Part shown: one piece after another, positions 61,290-64,000 of the stretch
Layout of the letters: every line of letters starts with the position of its first letter
Position numbering within the stretch: position 1 is the first letter of the stretch
Assembly (NCBI RefSeq): GCF_000012385.1
Contig: NC_007940.1
Coordinates: 62,001 to 126,000 of the forward strand
Length of the DNA stretch: 64,000 nt
Origin: Rickettsia bellii RML369-C
GTDB lineage: Bacteria; Pseudomonadota; Alphaproteobacteria; Rickettsiales; Rickettsiaceae
Direction of reading: 5' to 3'
Notes under the pieces: generated by a model
Told to the model about the DNA's origin: nothing
What the model saw: only the letters and a program-made list of their open reading frames with translations
Database searches by the model: none
Made by a program: the position numbers and the translations under genes

Positions 61290-63665
61290 TTAGTATATTT
61301 CCTGAGATTGATCTTTTTCGGTAGGCACGTAATCAAAAACATCATTGTTATGGTTGTTATCTATGATTTCGCTGTCATCTTCAATTATCAGGATGTTATT
61401 GATCTTAAATGCTTCCATAACAGAACCACTAGGAGTGATTTGACCAGTTGCTCTATCTACAGCTTGTAGCTTTACTGAATCAGGTACTTTAAAAGGTAAG
61501 GGCGGTTCATCTTTATAAGCGTTACTCATAAAATCAATAAAAATAGGTAATACTACGCTTGATCCTGTCGCTCTTCTTCCTAGAGTTCTTGGCGTATCAT
61601 ATCCAACATAACTACCCACAACTATTTTAGGTGTGAAGCCTATAAACCATGTATCTTTACTATCGTTACTAGTACCGGTTTTTCCGCCGATAACTTTCCC
61701 TAATTTCTTTGCAGAGTAAGCAGTTCCCCTATCTACTACACCTGTTAAAAGTGAAGTAATTTGATAGTCACTTGCTGCATCCGTGACCATATAAATATTT
61801 TCTGCCGGAATTTCTAATATTGCGTTATCTAAATCATTATCTGAAACGTTACAAGTTGTACATTCTCTATCATCTCTGCGATAAATAACTTTGCCGTTAC
61901 GATCTTTGATTAATTCAACAAAATGCGGCTTTATTCTTTTACCACCATTAGCAATAATGCCGTAAGCATTAGTTATTCTCTCAAGCGTTGTTTCAATAGA
62001 ACCAAGTACCATAGAATAGACTTTTTGTGGATTATCATTAATTCCGAATCGCTTAATTATATCAACGATTTTGGTGAGTCCCACCGCAGTTGCTACTCTA
62101 ACTGTTACAAGATTACGGGATTTTTCAAGTCCGGTACGCATAGTAATTGGTCCTAGAAACTTACCCTCATAATTTTTAGGACGCCAGCTAGGCATCCCGG
62201 GACCTTGTGAGATTTCAATAGGACCATCGTTAAAAATCTGATTTGGTTTAACGCCATTTTCAAGGGCTGCTAGATAAACAAAAGTTTTACTTAAAGAACC
62301 TGGTTGACGAAGTGCTTGTGTTACCCTGTCAAATTTACTAGCAAAGAAATCATATCCGCCGACGCTTGTAAGAACCTGTCCAGTATTTGGATTCATGACC
62401 ATAATAGCACCGTTTACTTCTGGAATTTGCCGTAAGGCATAATAATCTTTTACAGGTTCTACAACTATTACATCACCCTTTGTTAGTAGCTTTTTAGCTG
62501 ATTTAAGCTCACTTTTTGCCCATTTCATTTCAGAAATAGGGATTTTAGATTTAGCTCCGCTTGCAAACCCGATCTCAGCTTGAGTATCAGTAACTTCTAA
62601 AACTACAGCGATTTTATATTCTAGAAGCGATGGTGTGGTTGGTAATTTTTTTAGTTCTTCTTGCCAATTATCAAGTGAAATAGTAGCTATAGCTTTTCTG
62701 AAACCACGTTTTCTATCAAAATCTCTAAGACCTTTTCGTAGTGACTCTTCAGCAAATTTTTGCATTTTAGCATCTAAAGAAGTAATGATAGTAAGACCGC
62801 TAGTATAAAATTCGTCTTTACTACCTAGCATTTTAATTACTTCATCCCTAACTTGCTCAGCATAATAATCAGCCGTAACAGTTTCATCTTGGTCTCGCTT
62901 TCGTAGCGTAATTGGACTATCTACTGCCTCTTTTGCTGCATCGCTTGTGATATAACCATCTTCTAGCATCCGCATTATTACATAATCACGACGAGCTTTA
63001 ACCCTAGCATAATTTTTCTCAGGATTAAGTTCAGAAGGTGCTTTAGGTAATGCTGCAATAAAAGCTGACTCCGCAATAGTTAGCTCCTCTACTGATTTGT
63101 TAAAATAATTTTGTGCGGCAGTTGCAACCCCATACGCACCACGCCCAAAAAATGTTTGATTGAGATATAATTCTAAAATCTGGTCTTTGGTAAATACTCT
63201 TGAGATCATATAAGATAAAATTGCTTCTTTGATCTTACGTTGAAACGATACTTCATTGGTAAGTAAAAAATTCTTTACTACCTGCTGAGTAATAGTAGAA
63301 GCACCCTCCATACGCCTATGATGAAGAAAATTTGATATGTTAAGAAATGCTGCCCTAACTATTCCAAATAAATCAACCCCTTGGTGGTTATAGAAATTTT
63401 TATCCTCTGCAGCAATAAAGCTTTCTTTTAATGAGGTAGGAATACTGTTAATTGGGATAAATACACGCCGCTCGAAAGCATATTCCTCCATTAATTTTCC
63501 ATCACGAGAATAAATACGGGTTACCGAGGGAGGATAATATCTTGCTAGCTGTCTATAATCAGGTAAATCACGAGAATAGTAATATATTATATAAGCGACA
63601 ATTCCGCAGCCTATTAAAAAAAGCAAAGCAAGAATTTTTAAACAAAAAAATAGAGATTTGTACAT
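61290..63665 (-). CDS. mrcA: Penicillin-binding protein 1A
   Basis: A 791-residue bifunctional peptidoglycan synthase. It has an N-terminal membrane anchor (about residues 8-28) and a glycosyltransferase domain with AAEDKNFYNHQGVDLFGIVR and GASTITQQVVKNFLL. An OB-like insert follows, then the transpeptidase domain with the nucleophile motif SLSK in QPGSLSKTFVYLAALENG, the second motif SRN, and KTGTSNDSKDTWFIGFTP. Complete. It shares strand and spacing with the class D beta-lactamase. Confidence 0.95.
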   Translation of the reverse strand: MYKSLFFCLKILALLFLIGCGIVAYIIYYYSRDLPDYRQLARYYPPSVTRIYSRDGKLMEEYAFERRVFIPINSIPTSLKESFIAAEDKNFYNHQGVDLFGIVRAAFLNISNFLHHRRMEGASTITQQVVKNFLLTNEVSFQRKIKEAILSYMISRVFTKDQILELYLNQTFFGRGAYGVATAAQNYFNKSVEELTIAESAFIAALPKAPSELNPEKNYARVKARRDYVIMRMLEDGYITSDAAKEAVDSPITLRKRDQDETVTADYYAEQVRDEVIKMLGSKDEFYTSGLTIITSLDAKMQKFAEESLRKGLRDFDRKRGFRKAIATISLDNWQEELKKLPTTPSLLEYKIAVVLEVTDTQAEIGFASGAKSKIPISEMKWAKSELKSAKKLLTKGDVIVVEPVKDYYALRQIPEVNGAIMVMNPNTGQVLTSVGGYDFFASKFDRVTQALRQPGSLSKTFVYLAALENGVKPNQIFNDGPIEISQGPGMPSWRPKNYEGKFLGPITMRTGLEKSRNLVTVRVATAVGLTKIVDIIKRFGINDNPQKVYSMVLGSIETTLERITNAYGIIANGGKRIKPHFVELIKDRNGKVIYRRDDRECTTCNVSDNDLDNAILEIPAENIYMVTDAASDYQITSLLTGVVDRGTAYSAKKLGKVIGGKTGTSNDSKDTWFIGFTPKIVVGSYVGYDTPRTLGRRATGSSVVLPIFIDFMSNAYKDEPPLPFKVPDSVKLQAVDRATGQITPSGSVMEAFKINNILIIEDDSEIIDNNHNNDVFDYVPTEKDQSQEIY

Positions 63666-63821
63666 GTATAGATGATATTTTTTTTTATTATACTAAAACT
63701 ATGCAATATTATAAAGTATTATCTCTTTATTTTAATTGGCTTAAAGCAATGAGTATATAATTTATCTAAGTAAATTACCACTTTTCGTATTATTTTTTCG
63801 ACACAAATAACACATCTAAAA

Positions 63822-64000
63822 TTATATCCCTATTCCTTGAGGTTGTCTTAATTGTTCTCTTTGTGCTTGTAACCTGTCTTGGTGAGTAGTTTTACCTGAT
63901 TCTTTATTATTCATCTCTATATTGGGTTTATTAGAAGTACCAGCATAAATATCAGGATTTAGAGCAAACTTTTGCATTTCTCCACTTTGTGGCATTGTAT
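63822..64000 (-). CDS. C-terminal part of an unknown hydrophilic protein
   Basis: The reverse-strand frame is open from the window edge to the stop at 63822-63824, at least 58 codons. It reads PQSGEMQKFALNPDIYAGTS, then NKPNIEMNNKESGKTTHQDR and LQAQREQLRQPQGIGI. It is Gln- and Asn-rich, without hydrophobic segments. An in-frame Met codon lies at 63995, but the gene may start beyond the window. The family cannot be told. Confidence 0.45.
   Translation of the reverse strand, partial: TMPQSGEMQKFALNPDIYAGTSNKPNIEMNNKESGKTTHQDRLQAQREQLRQPQGIGI

Overview
The window is AT-rich alphaproteobacterial DNA and almost certainly comes from a Rickettsia chromosome. The signs are: low-GC coding sequence; nuo genes split into separate blocks (nuoJKLM and nuoGHI here); an atpHAGDC operon; ProP-type and AmpG-type MFS carriers; a second, divergent VirB4; a methyltransferase resembling the rickettsial OmpB lysine methyltransferase; Rpn-type PD-(D/E)XK nucleases; and many palindromic repeats of the Rickettsia palindromic element (RPE) kind, some lying inside open reading frames. 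A photolyase, a class D beta-lactamase, several Rpn genes and an AAA/DUF4143 ATPase hint at a repeat-rich species such as a transitional-group Rickettsia. The species call is only a guess.

Layout. 1-5.3 kb: the truA end, a tandem pair of small unknown genes behind a perfect sigma70-type promoter, a nucleotidyltransferase-HEPN protein coupled to queH, an Rpn nuclease and a ProP-like carrier. 5.5-10.1 kb: an NlpC/P60 lipoprotein, then three reverse-strand genes whose layout resembles a GspL/PilM-plus-PilO inner-membrane platform. 10.1-19 kb: alaS, a frameshifted Rpn gene, dnaE with an in-frame repeat insertion, and ugd. 19.1-25 kb: an AsmA-like protein, an AmpG-like carrier, tatC and serS. 25.3-35 kb: the divergent VirB4, a very large cysteine-rich exported protein, a TerC-family membrane protein, an outer-membrane beta-barrel and the methyltransferase. 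35-40.7 kb: nuoJKLM, two small genes and ccmA. 40.9-51.1 kb: dps, lpdA, the ATP synthase operon (atpA is interrupted by a one-base frameshift as given) and acnA. 51.2-56.9 kb: an Rpn nuclease, a small membrane protein, nuoG, nuoH, a 40-residue ORF, nuoI and an unknown gene. 57.2-64 kb: a small basic protein, AAA/DUF4143, phrB, a class D beta-lactamase, PBP1A and the C-terminus of an unknown gene.

Most of the genes serve respiration and ATP synthesis (complex I, F1 subunits, aconitase, E3), translation and replication (alaS, serS, dnaE, truA, queH), the envelope (PBP1A, AmpG, NlpC/P60, TatC, AsmA-like, outer-membrane protein) and host interaction (T4SS component, methyltransferase). No tRNA, rRNA or CRISPR array was found.

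The strongest unexplained signal is the repeat landscape. Palindromic elements fill nearly every gap of the ATP synthase operon and sit inside one another at several loci. Paired changes in both arms of sibling copies preserve their pairing. They supply residues or the stop codon to DnaE, NuoL, NuoG, AtpH and Dps, and all three reading frames of the element are represented.
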